A stretch of 64,000 nt of DNA from Paracidovorax anthurii (GTDB lineage: Bacteria > Pseudomonadota > Gammaproteobacteria > Burkholderiales > Burkholderiaceae_C): the NCBI RefSeq assembly GCF_003269065.1, contig NZ_QLTA01000023.1, positions 1-64,000 of the forward strand, written 5' to 3'. Made by a program: the position numbers and the translations under genes. The notes below the pieces were generated by a model. It saw nothing but the letters and a program-made list of their open reading frames with translations, searched no databases and was not told where the DNA came from. How positions within the stretch are numbered: position 1 is the stretch's first letter; every line of letters begins with the position of its first letter. Below, piece by piece: positions 1 through 8,779 of the stretch.

Positions 1-1
1 C

Positions 2-619
2 GGCATGACGCCGGAGATCATTTTTTCCAACAGCGACGCGGGGGGCATCGGCGGTGCGCTGGGCGGGATCATCGGCGGGGGCAGCGGCCGCGCGATCGGC
101 GCGCTGGGCGGGGCGCTGAAGACGCGGGAGGCGAGCGCGATGCTGACGCTGGTGGACAACCGCTCGGGGGTGCAGGTGTCGGTGTCGGAGGGCAGTGCCT
201 CCAAGAGCGATTTCGCGGGCTTCGCGGGGCTGTTCGGGGGCTCGGCGGGGGGCACGCTGGGCGGCTACCAGAACACGTCGCAGGGCAAGGTGCTGACGGC
301 GGCGTTCATGGACGCGTACAACCAGATGGTGATGGCGCTGCGCAACTACAAGGCGCAGAGCGTGCAGGGCCAGGGGCTGGGCGGCGGGGGCCGGCTGGGG
401 GTGGATGGCGGCGCGGCGCCGTCGCAGACGAAGGCGGGCACGGCGATGTCGGTGCGCGAGGCGCAGGCGCGGCTGAACGCGCTGGGCTACGACGTGGGAA
501 CGCCCGATGGCTCGGCGGGCCCGAAGACGGCGAACGCGTTGCGCACGTACCAGAAGGACAAGGGTCTGCCGGTGACGGGGCGGCTGGACACGGCCACGGC
601 GGACGCGCTCTCGCGCTGA
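2..619 (+). CDS. CsgG-like / peptidoglycan-binding domain protein, 3' part
   Basis: The reading frame is open at the left edge, so the true start lies outside the window; about 205 codons are visible. The N-terminal visible part is glycine-rich and contains the stretch AMLTLVDNRSGVQ, which resembles the C-terminal part of CsgG/HfaB-family outer-membrane lipoproteins (moderate confidence). The last 60 residues (MSVREAQARLNALGY ... TGRLDTATADALSR) are a typical PG_binding_1 fold, with the repeated pattern of an aromatic/Gly turn followed by TANALRTYQ. This suggests a periplasmic or outer-membrane protein that anchors to peptidoglycan. The function of the fusion is not known to me. Confidence 0.6.
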   Translation, partial: GMTPEIIFSNSDAGGIGGALGGIIGGGSGRAIGALGGALKTREASAMLTLVDNRSGVQVSVSEGSASKSDFAGFAGLFGGSAGGTLGGYQNTSQGKVLTAAFMDAYNQMVMALRNYKAQSVQGQGLGGGGRLGVDGGAAPSQTKAGTAMSVREAQARLNALGYDVGTPDGSAGPKTANALRTYQKDKGLPVTGRLDTATADALSR

Positions 620-692
620 GCCGACGGCCCGGGCCCAGGCCCCTCGGCCCCCGGCCCGGCGCTACACTCCGCGCCCGGAGGAACCCCCCAAC

Positions 693-1289
693 ATGCGATA
701 TGCCGTCCCGCGCCTTGCCGGCGCCGCCTTGGTGCTGGCCGGGGCCCTGGCCGTGCCCTGCGCGGCCGTGGCCCAGCCCGCCGCGCACACCGCCCACGCC
801 GCGCACGCTGCGTCCCATCCGCAGGAAAGCAGCGCCCGCGCCGCGGACCCCGCGTTCTCCCGGCCGGAGGCGGCCCGGCTGCCCGACCCGCCCATGCTGC
901 GCGCCTTCCTGGCGGAGCTGGGCCAGGCGCGCCGCGCGAACACCTTCTGCTTCGTGCAGCAGCGGCTGTCGCCGCCCGAGACCGCGGAAGACGGCACGAG
1001 CGTGCTGTCGATGGTCTGGAACGAAGGCCAGCGCATCTACCTGGTCAACCTCGTGCGGCCCGGGCAGCGCTACCAGCCCGTGGAAGACCCCGTGGCCGAG
1101 GGCCAGGCGCTGGCGTCGTCCGGCAGCAGCGTGGATCTGCGCAAGGACGTGGTGCCGACCGACGCGGACGTGGGCTCCAGCACGACGCTCGTGAGCCGCG
1201 CCTGGGTCGATCGCCTGCGCGCGCAGTGCCGCCGCGTGGGCACCGTGGTCCGGGTGCCGGCCTTCCGGCCGCCGCCGCGCTCGCCCTGA
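693..1289 (+). CDS. Secreted hypothetical protein
   Basis: 198 residues. It begins with a clear Sec signal peptide (MRYAVPRLAGAALVLAGALA, cleavage probably after AVAQ). A His/Ala-rich low-complexity stretch follows (AAHTAHAAHAASH), then a compact domain of about 130 residues with two cysteines (FCFVQQR and AQCRRV) that could form a disulfide in the periplasm. A GGAGGA-type ribosome site (ggaggaacc) lies 8-14 bases before the ATG. I do not recognise the family. It is independent of its neighbours, with 73 bases before it and 126 after. Confidence 0.6.
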   Translation: MRYAVPRLAGAALVLAGALAVPCAAVAQPAAHTAHAAHAASHPQESSARAADPAFSRPEAARLPDPPMLRAFLAELGQARRANTFCFVQQRLSPPETAEDGTSVLSMVWNEGQRIYLVNLVRPGQRYQPVEDPVAEGQALASSGSSVDLRKDVVPTDADVGSSTTLVSRAWVDRLRAQCRRVGTVVRVPAFRPPPRSP

Positions 1290-1415
1290 GGCGGCCGCGC
1301 GATCGCCTCCACCCCACCGCTTCCTGGCCGCGCCCAGCCCCGGCGCCCGGGCCGCCGGCGCGGGGTTTTCCGCGGCCTGCCGCATCCGTCACCTGCCAAG
1401 CAACCTTCTCTCGCC

Positions 1416-2270
1416 ATGCCCAACGCCCTGCTGAAATACATCTACGACGCTCCCCTGCCCGCATCGGTCACCCTCGTGGAGGGCAATGTGCTGCGCGTGA
1501 AGCTCGAAGCCATCGACAAGCGCTACACGCTCGTGGCCGTGAGCGACTTCCCGAACGTGCTGGAGGTCACCGGCACCCAGCACAACACGCGTGTGGATTC
1601 GTGGGCCTTCACCATCACCGCGGGGAAGGCGGGCAATGCCAAGCTGGCCGTGCAGGTGGGCGGCGGTGCGGGCGGGCCGGCGCTGACCATCACGCCGGCG
1701 CTGGTGAGCGTGACCGTGAAGCGCAAGACGGTGCTGCCCGAGGCCAACACGGACGAGGGCCTGCTCGTGCGCCTCTTCCTCGTGGAGGTGCCCGCGCCGC
1801 AGGAGTGGCGGGCCTCCGGCATCAACGGGGCCGAGGAGGCCCTGGAGATCATGCGCATGATGCGCCGCGTGATCGTCAACCGGCTCAACTCCGGCAACAC
1901 CAAGGAATTCATGGCCGCGGGCGCGCGCGACATCCGCGGCATCGTTACGGCGAGCGACAGCGGCAAGGTGCAGTTCGCGGGCTTCGACACCTACCCGAAC
2001 ATCACCGGCGCGAAGCAGAAGATGATCGAGGCCCGCATGGCCATCGTCAACGACGCCACCAACACCCAGTGGTACCCCAAGTACGCGGCGTTCTACGAGG
2101 CCGCGTTGACCGCCGCCACCGAACCCCTGCCGGCCGACCCCAGCCCCACGGGCCTCTTCGGCTGGCGCACCGAGGGCCGCGGCGCGCCCTCGTCCGAGTA
2201 CCTGCCGTTCCGGTCGCTGGGGCGCAACACGTTCTTCACGCACCAGCGCTACCGCATCAACGGGCGGTGA
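1416..2270 (+). CDS. Hypothetical protein with N-terminal beta-rich domain
   Basis: 284 residues, no signal peptide. Residues 1-110 are rich in alternating hydrophobic/polar strands (ASVTLVEGNVLRVKLE, SWAFTITAGKAGNAKLAV) and look like an Ig-like or BIg-type beta-sandwich. A helical segment follows (EEALEIMRMMRRVIVNRL) and then a 130-residue C-terminal region with FAGFDTYPNI and NTQWYPKYAAFYEAA. The C-terminal region loosely recalls proteins that process or bind polymers, but I cannot assign a family. It converges with nadM across 52 bases that hold a small GC hairpin. Confidence 0.5.
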   Translation: MPNALLKYIYDAPLPASVTLVEGNVLRVKLEAIDKRYTLVAVSDFPNVLEVTGTQHNTRVDSWAFTITAGKAGNAKLAVQVGGGAGGPALTITPALVSVTVKRKTVLPEANTDEGLLVRLFLVEVPAPQEWRASGINGAEEALEIMRMMRRVIVNRLNSGNTKEFMAAGARDIRGIVTASDSGKVQFAGFDTYPNITGAKQKMIEARMAIVNDATNTQWYPKYAAFYEAALTAATEPLPADPSPTGLFGWRTEGRGAPSSEYLPFRSLGRNTFFTHQRYRINGR

Positions 2271-2278
2271 GAGAAACG

Positions 2279-2294
2279 GCCCGCCAGAGCGGGC
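2279..2294. terminator. Weak GC hairpin between convergent genes
   Basis: GCCCGC-caga-GCGGGC is a perfect 6-bp stem with a 4-base loop between two convergent stop codons. There is no U-run on either strand, so intrinsic termination is only possible, not shown. Confidence 0.3.
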
Positions 2295-2322
2295 ATTGGG
2301 CGGGCACTGAGCGGGTGCCGGC

Positions 2323-3369
2323 TCAGCCCCCCGCGCCTTCCCGCGTGAGCCCGAGGAAGTGGTCCAGCATGTGGAAGTGGTCCTCGAAGAAGGCCTCCTC
2401 CAGCGTGGCCAGCGCGGCGATCGGGAGCCACTCCACGTGCGCCGCGTCGTCGTCGGCGCGCACGTCGGGGAAGGGGGCTTCGCCCAGGTCGAAGTAGTGC
2501 GCGTGCGTGATGGTGCGGCCGCGCTGGCTGCGGTCGGGGTGGTCGAAGACGGCCACCTCGCGCAGGGCGGCGCGCATGCGGGCCTCGGGCAGTTCGCAGT
2601 GGGTCTCTTCGGCCAGCTCGCGCAGGCACGATTGCCACACGGTCTCGCGCTGCTCGATGAAGCCGCCGGGCGCGGCCAGCTGGCCCTTGCCGGGCGCGTG
2701 GGCGCGGCGGATGAGCAGCACGTGGTCCTGGCAGCGCAGCACGGCGTCCACGGTGACGAACACGGGCGGGTAGGGGGCCTGGGCCCAGGCCTCGCGGTAG
2801 CCGCGCAGCATGCGCCATTCCTCCTGCAGCGCCGCGTAGTGCGGGCCCTGCGCGAAGGCGTGCAGGAAGTCGAGCGTGCTGTCCGGCACCTGCCCGGCGA
2901 CCGGACCCAGGGCGGTGAGCAGCGTGTCCGGCGTGGCGGCGAAGTAGGCGTCGCGGATGGCGGTGGCGTCGATGCTGCCCTGGCGCTCCACGGCGATCAG
3001 GTCCCAGCCGGGGAAGCGGCGCAGGTAGCTGCTGGTGGCGTCCTTGAAGTGGCCCACGAGGCCGATGCGCGCATCGGGCGCGGTGTGGCGCGACACGGCG
3101 CCCAGCACGGCGGCCACCCAGGCGAGTTCGTTGTAATGGTCGCGCACCGGCAGCACGGTGAGGCGCGCGCGGTCGGCCTCGGGCAGGGCGTTGCGCAGCA
3201 TGGCCTCGCGCTCCTGCCAGGTGAAGGGGTTCTTGGGCGAGCGGGCCTGCCAGGCCGAGCCCGCGATGACGATGGCGTGGCGCGCGCTGTCCAGCGCGCG
3301 GCGCAGCAGGGCCAGGTGGCCGTGGTGGACGGGCTCGAAGCGCCCGATGAGGATGGCGGTGTCGTACAT
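2323..3369 (-). CDS. nadM: Bifunctional nicotinamide-nucleotide adenylyltransferase / Nudix hydrolase
   Basis: 348 residues. The N-terminal half is a NadM-type nucleotidyltransferase: it starts MYDTAILIGRFEPVHHGHL with the GRFxPxHxGH nucleotide-binding motif, followed by KNPFTWQEREAML. The C-terminal half carries a complete Nudix box (GGFIEQRETVWQSCLREL, then AEET), so hydrolysis of ADP-ribose-like compounds is plausible. The family makes NAD from NMN and ATP. The frame is open for another 48 codons upstream, but the ATG at 3369 gives the conserved family N-terminus. It is last in the minus-strand pncA-pncB-nadE-nadM series, separated from nadE by 207 bases that contain a copy of the dispersed 49-nt element. 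Confidence 0.93.
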   Translation of the reverse strand: MYDTAILIGRFEPVHHGHLALLRRALDSARHAIVIAGSAWQARSPKNPFTWQEREAMLRNALPEADRARLTVLPVRDHYNELAWVAAVLGAVSRHTAPDARIGLVGHFKDATSSYLRRFPGWDLIAVERQGSIDATAIRDAYFAATPDTLLTALGPVAGQVPDSTLDFLHAFAQGPHYAALQEEWRMLRGYREAWAQAPYPPVFVTVDAVLRCQDHVLLIRRAHAPGKGQLAAPGGFIEQRETVWQSCLRELAEETHCELPEARMRAALREVAVFDHPDRSQRGRTITHAHYFDLGEAPFPDVRADDDAAHVEWLPIAALATLEEAFFEDHFHMLDHFLGLTREGAGG

Positions 3370-3505
3370 GGCGTGGATGCGGGGCCTGCGCGCGCGGCGC
3401 GGGACCCGGGGGCGGGATTGCGGGAAATGTAGCCGCCTTGCCGGCGCCGGGTTCCCGGCCGGAAAGGGGCGGGAGGCCCTCCGGGGCCTGTTTCCAGGCC
3501 CTGAG

Positions 3506-3554
3506 GGCTCCATGTCGCCGTATTTTCTATATTGTTTGCTATTAATTTGGTAGC
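3506..3554 (-). repeat. 49-nt dispersed intergenic element, copy 1
   Basis: Read on the minus strand it is a 17-nt imperfect hairpin (GCTACC...AATAGC), a 17-nt variable spacer and the conserved block CGGCGACATGGAGCC. It lies between nadE and nadM. The same 17+17+15 layout recurs at six other places in this window. Confidence 0.8.
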
Positions 3555-3576
3555 GATGGCGGTGGGCGGGAAAGCC

Positions 3577-5277
3577 TCACACGTACTGCGCCGCGATGGG
3601 CATTTGCCGTCCGTTGCCGAAGGCCTTGGCGCGCACGCGCAGGATGGGCGGGGCCTGGCGGCGCTTGTACTCGTTGCGCGCGACCATGCCGCGCACGCGC
3701 TGCACCAGCGCGCGGCCGGCCTCGTCCTGCTGCAGCCGGGCCGAGAACGCCAGCGCGGCCTCGTACTCGGCGCGCGAGAGGCCTTCGCCCTCGATGAGGA
3801 GCTTGAGCACCTCGTCGAGCACGGGGTAGGGCGGCAGGCTGTCCACGTCGCGCTGCCCGGGCGCGAGCTCGGCCGAGGGCTCCTTGTCGATGATGGCCTG
3901 CGGGATCCGCTCGCGGCCCGCGTGCGCGTTCACGTGGCGCGCCAGCGCGAACACCTCGGTCTTGTAGAGGTCGCCCAGCAGGCCCAGGCCGCCGTTGGTG
4001 TCGCCGTAGAGCGTGCAGTAGCCCACCGAGATCTCCGACTTGTTGCCGGTGGTCAGCAGCAGGTGGCCGAAGGCGTTCGAATATTCCATGAGGATGGTGC
4101 CGCGGATGCGCGCCTGCAGGTTCTCCAGCGGCAGGCCCGCGAGCGGCTGGCCGAAGCTGGCCTCGAACTGCGCGGCGTAGCCCGCCACCAGGTCCGCGAT
4201 GGGGTGGGTGTGCAGCGCGATGCCGAGGTGGGCGCACAGCCGCGCCGAGTCGTCCACCGAGCCGCTGGACGAGAAGCGCGAGGGCATGGTGATGGCCGCC
4301 ACGTTCTCCGGCCCCAGCGCCTCCACGGCGAGCGCGAGGGTGAGCGCGCTGTCGATGCCGCCCGAGCTGCCCACCACCGCCCGCGCGAAGCCGCAGCGCC
4401 GCGCGTAGTCGCGCAGGCCCAGCACGATCTGCTGGCGGTAGAACTCCATCGTGGGCAGGCCCTCGGCGGGCACCGGCGCCGGCGCGCCGCCGTCCTCCGC
4501 GAGGAAGCGGCCGTCCGTGAAGCGCAGCGTGCGCACGTCCTGCGCGAAGCGCGGCGCCTCGAAGACCACGCCGGCTTCGGGCTCCACCGCGAACGAGGCG
4601 CCGTCGTAGACGATCTGGTCCTGCCCGCCCACCTGGTTCACGTACAGCAGGGGCAGCCCGTGGCGCCGCGCCGCGTCGCCGAAGATCCGGTGGCGCTCCT
4701 CCCGTTTGCCGATGTGGCTGGGGCTGGCGTTGATGCTCACCACCAGATCGGGCGCGGCGTCGGCCAGGCGCTGGAAGGGGTTGGTGGCGTAGTCGGCCAG
4801 GGCGTCGTTCCAGCCGTCCTCGCACACCAGGAAGCCGATCTGCGTGCCGCCGATGCGCAGCACGCGGGCCACGTCGGGGCCGGGCTCGAAGTGGCGGCGC
4901 TCGTCGAAGATGTTGTAGGTGGGCAGCAGCTGCTTGGAATAGGTGAGCCGCACGGCGCCCTGGTGCAGCACGAGCAGGCTGTTGTGCAGCCGCTTGCCGG
5001 GGCCCTGCGCGCGCGTGGGCGCGCCCACCACCCAGTGCAGGCGCGGCGTCTCGCGCGAGGCGGCCTGCAGTGCGGCGATGCCGGCCTCCACGCGCGCCAG
5101 GAAGCCGGGCTCTTCCAGCAGGTCGCCGGGGTAGTAGCCGCACAGGGCGAGTTCGGTGAACACCACGAGGTCGGCATCGGCCCGCGCCGCCTGGCGCGCG
5201 GCATCCACCATGCGCTGCGCGTTGCCTTCGATGTCGCCCACGGTGGGGTTGAGCTGGGCGAGGGTGATTCGGAGCAT
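3577..5277 (-). CDS. nadE: NAD+ synthase, glutamine-hydrolysing
   Basis: 566 residues from the ATG at 5277 (MLRITLAQLNPTVGDIEGNA); 18 further upstream codons in frame are unlike the family. Residues 1-270 are a nitrilase-fold glutaminase with Glu in VVFTELALCGYYPGDLL, Lys in TYSKQLLPTYNIFDE and the nucleophile Cys in GFLVCEDGW. The C-terminal part is the ATP-pyrophosphatase synthetase with the P-loop VVGSSGGIDSALTLAL. It converts nicotinate adenine dinucleotide to NAD in the cytoplasm, using ammonia released from glutamine. It lies in the NAD cluster downstream of pncB, with a 146-base gap holding a long inverted repeat. Confidence 0.96.
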   Translation of the reverse strand: MLRITLAQLNPTVGDIEGNAQRMVDAARQAARADADLVVFTELALCGYYPGDLLEEPGFLARVEAGIAALQAASRETPRLHWVVGAPTRAQGPGKRLHNSLLVLHQGAVRLTYSKQLLPTYNIFDERRHFEPGPDVARVLRIGGTQIGFLVCEDGWNDALADYATNPFQRLADAAPDLVVSINASPSHIGKREERHRIFGDAARRHGLPLLYVNQVGGQDQIVYDGASFAVEPEAGVVFEAPRFAQDVRTLRFTDGRFLAEDGGAPAPVPAEGLPTMEFYRQQIVLGLRDYARRCGFARAVVGSSGGIDSALTLALAVEALGPENVAAITMPSRFSSSGSVDDSARLCAHLGIALHTHPIADLVAGYAAQFEASFGQPLAGLPLENLQARIRGTILMEYSNAFGHLLLTTGNKSEISVGYCTLYGDTNGGLGLLGDLYKTEVFALARHVNAHAGRERIPQAIIDKEPSAELAPGQRDVDSLPPYPVLDEVLKLLIEGEGLSRAEYEAALAFSARLQQDEAGRALVQRVRGMVARNEYKRRQAPPILRVRAKAFGNGRQMPIAAQYV

Positions 5278-5317
5278 GTCGGTTCCTTGGCGGGGGGATG
5301 CGGAGCGGAAGGGGGTC

Positions 5318-5424
5318 ATACGGGTTTGCAATCAAAGAGAGAACAAGGCGCGAAGCCGCAGACAGTGCTGTAGCACAGGCCAAGGCGAAGCAACGCAGTT
5401 ATCTTTTTGATTGCTAAACCGTAT
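5318..5424. repeat. 107-nt inverted-repeat element between pncB and nadE
   Basis: Arms of 16 bases, ATACGGGTTTGCAATC (5318-5333) and GATTGCTAAACCGTAT (5409-5424), pair with two mismatches. An inner perfect mini-hairpin GTGCT-gt-AGCAC lies midway, flanked by near-direct repeats AAGGCGCGAAGC and AAGGCGAAGC. The right arm reaches into the pncB stop codon. It could be a processed or attenuating RNA structure inside the NAD operon, or a small non-autonomous mobile element; no target-site duplication is evident. Confidence 0.5.
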
Positions 5425-6620
5425 CAGGTGCCGGCGGGCAGGCCGAAGACCTGCCGCAGATAGGCCAAGTAGGTCGCATCGTCGCACAGCGTCTTGCCCG
5501 GGCTGTCGGACAGCTTGGCCACCGGCTGGCCGTTGGCGCGCGTGATCTTCATGACGATGTTGAGCGGGGCCGGGCCCAGGTCGTTGCTGAGCTGCGTGCC
5601 GATGCCGAAGCCCAGTTGCACGCGGTCGCCGAAGTGGCGGTGGAGGGCCAGCGCGCGGTCCACGTCGAGCCCGTCGGAGAACACCAGCCGCTTGCCGTGC
5701 GCGTCGATGCGCAGCCGCGCATAGTGCGCGAGCGCCTTCTCGCCCCAGGCGACGGGGTCGCCCGAGTCGTGCCGCAGCCCGTCGAAGAGCTTGGCGAAAT
5801 AGAGGTCGAAATCCGCGAGGAAGGCGTCCATGCCCACGGTGTCGGTGAGCGCGATGCCCAGGTCGCCCCGGTATTCCTGCACCCAGTCCTCCAGCGCCGC
5901 CTTCTGGAAGTCGCGCAGCCGCACGCCCAGGGCCTGGTAGCTCTGCAGGTACTCGTGCGCCATGGTGCCGATGGGCACGAGGCCCAGGTCGCGCGCCAGC
6001 AGCACGTTCGAGGTGCCCTTGAACCACTGCGGCGCCCCGGCGGCGAAGGCCTGCACCACCTCGCGCTGCCACGCGCCGCTGTAGCGCCGGCGCAGGCCGA
6101 AGTCGAACATCTCGAACGGGTGCGCGCGCGGCGCCTCGCCGGCGAGCTGCCGCACGCGCGCGATCTTGGCGGCGAGCCGGCGGCGGCCTTCGTCCAGCGC
6201 CGCGTCGGCGCCTCCCAGGCGGCGGAAGTACAGCTCGTTGACGATGGCCAGCACGAAGATCTCGAAGCCCATCACATGCACCTGCGGCCCGCGCGCCACG
6301 ATCGACAGGTGGGGCCCCTCGGCCCGCGCCTCGATGAAGGCGCGCTGGAACTGGAAGATGCGCAGGAAGTCGATGAAGTCGCTCTGGAGGTAGCGCAGCC
6401 CGCCCAGGTACTCCAGCTCGGCCGGCGCGAAGCGCAGCGCGCAGAGCGCGTCCAGCTCGGCATTCACGGCCGGCAGCAGGTCCGCGAGGGGGAAGGCCGG
6501 CGCGTTGCGGCACACGAAGCGGTATTCGGCCTGTGTCTGCGGGTGGCGGTGCAGCAGCGCCTGCCACATCGTGAACTTGTAGAGGTCGGTGTCCAGCAGG
6601 CTCTGGATGACGGGAACCAT
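5424..6620 (-). CDS. pncB: Nicotinate phosphoribosyltransferase
   Basis: 398 residues, beginning [20 protein letters not shown], the typical family N-terminus, behind the strong ribosome site AAGGAG. The signature [16 protein letters not shown] and the FSDGL motif (conserved Asp/Ser/Gly around the phosphoribosyl site) are intact, as is [12 protein letters not shown] near the C-terminus. It joins nicotinate and PRPP to nicotinate mononucleotide in the Preiss-Handler salvage path, using the product of pncA, which precedes it by 44 bases. Its ribosome site is made by the left end of a 49-nt dispersed element. Confidence 0.96.
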   Translation of the reverse strand: MVPVIQSLLDTDLYKFTMWQALLHRHPQTQAEYRFVCRNAPAFPLADLLPAVNAELDALCALRFAPAELEYLGGLRYLQSDFIDFLRIFQFQRAFIEARAEGPHLSIVARGPQVHVMGFEIFVLAIVNELYFRRLGGADAALDEGRRRLAAKIARVRQLAGEAPRAHPFEMFDFGLRRRYSGAWQREVVQAFAAGAPQWFKGTSNVLLARDLGLVPIGTMAHEYLQSYQALGVRLRDFQKAALEDWVQEYRGDLGIALTDTVGMDAFLADFDLYFAKLFDGLRHDSGDPVAWGEKALAHYARLRIDAHGKRLVFSDGLDVDRALALHRHFGDRVQLGFGIGTQLSNDLGPAPLNIVMKITRANGQPVAKLSDSPGKTLCDDATYLAYLRQVFGLPAGT

Positions 6621-6624
6621 GCTT

Positions 6625-6673
6625 GCTCCTTGATTGATAGCTGAATGCCCAGTATTCGCGGCGACTAGACGGC
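6625..6673 (+). repeat. 49-nt dispersed intergenic element, copy 2
   Basis: 17-nt hairpin part GCTCCTTGATTGATAGC, 17-nt spacer, then CGGCGACTAGACGGC. It fills the pncA-pncB gap: its minus strand supplies the AAGGAG ribosome site of pncB, and its right block overlaps the pncA stop codon. The conserved block is more diverged than in copies 1 and 5. Confidence 0.6.
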
Positions 6674-7528
6674 GATTTCGCTCGAAGCCGCCAGTTGCAC
6701 GCCCTGTGCGCGCATCGCATCGAGGAAGGCGCCGTGCTGTGCCTCGAAGCCGGCCACGGGGCTCATGCAGTCGGTCAGCAGCACCACCCGCGCGGGCGTC
6801 CAGCCCGGGCACAGCCGGGGCAGGTGCTCCACGATGTGCTCGGTGGTGGCGCGCACGCAGTGGCTGCTGGCCTCGCCCGCGATCACCAGCCGCTCCGCGG
6901 CGGCCAGGCGCTCTAGCAGCGGCCGGTTGAGCGCGGTGGCCGGGTCCTGCGGGTCGGGCACTTCGGCCTGGATGGCGCTGTAGTGCTCGGTCCAGGGGTT
7001 CATGCCCTTGAACACGGCGTGCACGGCCTGGCCGCGCGCCGCCTGCCATTCGGCGCAGGCCGCCAGCACGTCGGCATGCACCCCGTGGCCCCAGCCGCCG
7101 ATCTCGCAGTGCACGGGCCAGACCATGAGCGTGTAGCGGCCCCGGGCCTCCAGCGCATCGAGGTAGTCCAGCACGCGCGGCAGGGCGGTGGCATCGCGCG
7201 GCGCGAAATCGCCCGCCCGCACCTGGGCGGCGGTGATGGGCGTGAAGGGCGGCACGGCCGCGCCGCCGCGCGCCTGCCAGAACGGCGGGTGCGCCACGTC
7301 GTGGCGCTGGTGCGAATCGAGCGTGACCGTCACGGCGCCGATGCGATCGCCCGCGCGGCGGATGAAGCCGGCCAGCCGCCGCAGGTCGGCATGCGCGCCC
7401 GCCACGGGCAGCGCGGGCGCGAGGCGGCGGCCGGTGAGCGGGTCGGCGGGGCACCAGGCCTCGGGCAGGTCGCAGAAGTCGTTCTGTGGATCGATCGCGA
7501 GCAGGTGGAGGGGGGCGGGGGAGGTCAT
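6665..7528 (-). CDS. pncA: Nicotinamidase (isochorismatase-fold cysteine hydrolase)
   Basis: 287 residues from the ATG at 7528. The catalytic triad of PncA is visible: Asp13 in [11 protein letters not shown], Lys in [12 protein letters not shown] and Cys in [14 protein letters not shown]. Metal ligands are likely Asp and His in [17 protein letters not shown]. It hydrolyses nicotinamide to nicotinate, feeding pncB directly downstream. At 287 residues it is longer than the roughly 210 of E. coli PncA, like several betaproteobacterial members. It is first gene of the minus-strand NAD operon, and the NrtR operator lies 55 bases before its start. Confidence 0.9.
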   Translation of the reverse strand: MTSPAPLHLLAIDPQNDFCDLPEAWCPADPLTGRRLAPALPVAGAHADLRRLAGFIRRAGDRIGAVTVTLDSHQRHDVAHPPFWQARGGAAVPPFTPITAAQVRAGDFAPRDATALPRVLDYLDALEARGRYTLMVWPVHCEIGGWGHGVHADVLAACAEWQAARGQAVHAVFKGMNPWTEHYSAIQAEVPDPQDPATALNRPLLERLAAAERLVIAGEASSHCVRATTEHIVEHLPRLCPGWTPARVVLLTDCMSPVAGFEAQHGAFLDAMRAQGVQLAASSEIAV

Positions 7529-7582
7529 GCAAGGCTCCGGAGCGGAAAGAGGGAAAGGGTGTGTGGCGCCCATTGTAGGCTG

Positions 7583-7603
7583 TTAGTTTAATTTTGCAAC
7601 TAA
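7583..7603. promoter_or_regulatory. Putative NrtR operator
   Basis: A perfect palindrome TTAGTT-N9-AACTAA (21 bp, A/T-rich centre) stands in an otherwise GC-rich 154-base gap between the divergent pncA and nrtR genes. Known NrtR operators are 21-bp palindromes with TTAGT-type arms, located beside nrtR or NAD salvage genes. The position suits control of both divergent transcripts. Confidence 0.75.
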
Positions 7604-7682
7604 GTGCCGGGAAGGGCCACGCAGGCCCGGTGATACGCTCGCCCGCATCGCCTTGCCCCGCCATACGTCCCCCTTGCCTTCC

Positions 7683-8402
7683 ATGCCCTCCGCCGCGCCG
7701 GCCCCCGCTGTCATCTGCACCGTGGACGTGGTGCTGCTCACCCTGCGCGACGGCGCGCTGCAGGTGCTGCTGGCCCGCCGCGAGCGCGCGCCCTTCCAGG
7801 GCGCCTGGGCGCTGCCCGGCGGCTACGTGCATGCGCAGGAGGACGCCGACGCGCACGCCAGCGCCCTGCGGGTGCTGCGCGAGAAGGCGGGCGTGCGCGG
7901 CCCGTACCTGGAGCAGCTCGCGACGTTCTCCGGCGCCGGGCGCGACCCGCGCGGCTGGTCCGTCGCGGTGGCGTACTGCGCGCTCGTGCCGCCCGGCTGG
8001 GCGGATGGCGGCCCGGAAGGCGGCCTTGAAGGCGCCGCGCCGCGCCCGGGCGTGCGCTGGGCGGGCGTGGAGGAGGGCGCGCTGCCCGACCTGGCCTTCG
8101 ACCACGCCGCCATCGTGCGCGCCGCCGTCGCGCGCGTGCGCAGCAAGAGCCAGTATTCGTCGCTGCCGGTGTACCTGTGCGGCGAAACCTTCACGCTGCC
8201 GCAGTTGCAGGCCGTGTACGAGGCCCTGCTGGGCGAGCCGCTCAACAAGGTGAGCTTTCGCCGCAAGGTCGAAGAGATGGACATGCTCGAACCCGTGCCG
8301 GGCGCCGTGCGCGGCGGCGCGCACCGGCCCGCGCAACTCTACAGGCTGCGCGACGAACTGCGCAGCCGCTACGCGCTGTCGCTGTCGCAGCGCGGGCTCT
8401 GA
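7683..8402 (+). CDS. nrtR: NrtR-type Nudix-related transcriptional regulator of NAD metabolism
   Basis: 239 residues from the ATG at 7683. The N-terminal domain is Nudix-like, but the Nudix box (residues 46-71, ending RVLREKAGV) has lost two catalytic acidic positions: the pattern RExxEExG reads RVLREKAG. That is typical of NrtR proteins, which sense ADP-ribose or related NAD metabolites rather than hydrolyse them. The C-terminal 90 residues, with [20 protein letters not shown] and [16 protein letters not shown], form the winged-helix DNA-binding domain characteristic of NrtR. It is divergent from the NAD operon with a palindromic operator between. An alternative in-frame start 10 codons earlier is possible. 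Confidence 0.88.
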   Translation: MPSAAPAPAVICTVDVVLLTLRDGALQVLLARRERAPFQGAWALPGGYVHAQEDADAHASALRVLREKAGVRGPYLEQLATFSGAGRDPRGWSVAVAYCALVPPGWADGGPEGGLEGAAPRPGVRWAGVEEGALPDLAFDHAAIVRAAVARVRSKSQYSSLPVYLCGETFTLPQLQAVYEALLGEPLNKVSFRRKVEEMDMLEPVPGAVRGGAHRPAQLYRLRDELRSRYALSLSQRGL

Positions 8403-8424
8403 AGCCCCGCGGGGGGGCGCTTCA
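8401..8424. terminator. Hairpin between convergent nrtR and DUF1328 gene
   Basis: GAAGCCCC pairs with GGGGCgCTTC with one bulge, directly at the nrtR stop codon and the end of the minus-strand gene at 8422. No clear U-run, so function as a terminator is uncertain. Confidence 0.35.
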
Positions 8425-8607
8425 CTTCAACGCGCGCCGCGCCGCCCCCACGCCGATGGCCGCCAGCACCACGAAGACCACGGCGACCACCAGGAACAGG
8501 AAGAACAGGATCTTGGCGATGCCCGCCGCGCCCGCGGCCACGCCGGTGAAGCCGAGCGCCCCGGCGATGAGGGAGATGATGGCGAAGAGGATGGCGTACT
8601 TCAGCAT
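8422..8607 (-). CDS. DUF1328 (YtjA-type) small membrane protein
   Basis: 61 residues, [20 protein letters not shown] followed by [20 protein letters not shown]. Two transmembrane helices separated by a Gly-rich turn with [13 protein letters not shown] are the hallmark of DUF1328/YtjA peptides, found in the inner membrane and often general-stress induced in proteobacteria. The role is unknown. It stands alone between nrtR and the ankyrin gene; 172 bases upstream show no further gene. Confidence 0.88.
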   Translation of the reverse strand: MLKYAILFAIISLIAGALGFTGVAAGAAGIAKILFFLFLVVAVVFVVLAAIGVGAARRALK

Positions 8608-8779
8608 GGCGGGGCTCCGGTGGATGGGGTGGGGAATGGGTGCATCTTCCCGGTACCGCCTTGCCGCCGCCGTCAGCAGGCAATGGCTCCGCCTGTAGGA
8701 GAAAGGTGTGCGGGGCGAGGTGCCGCAGCGTGGCGGCGTGGTGTCGGCGCCCGGCGAGGCGTCCGTCTGCCGGGCAACG

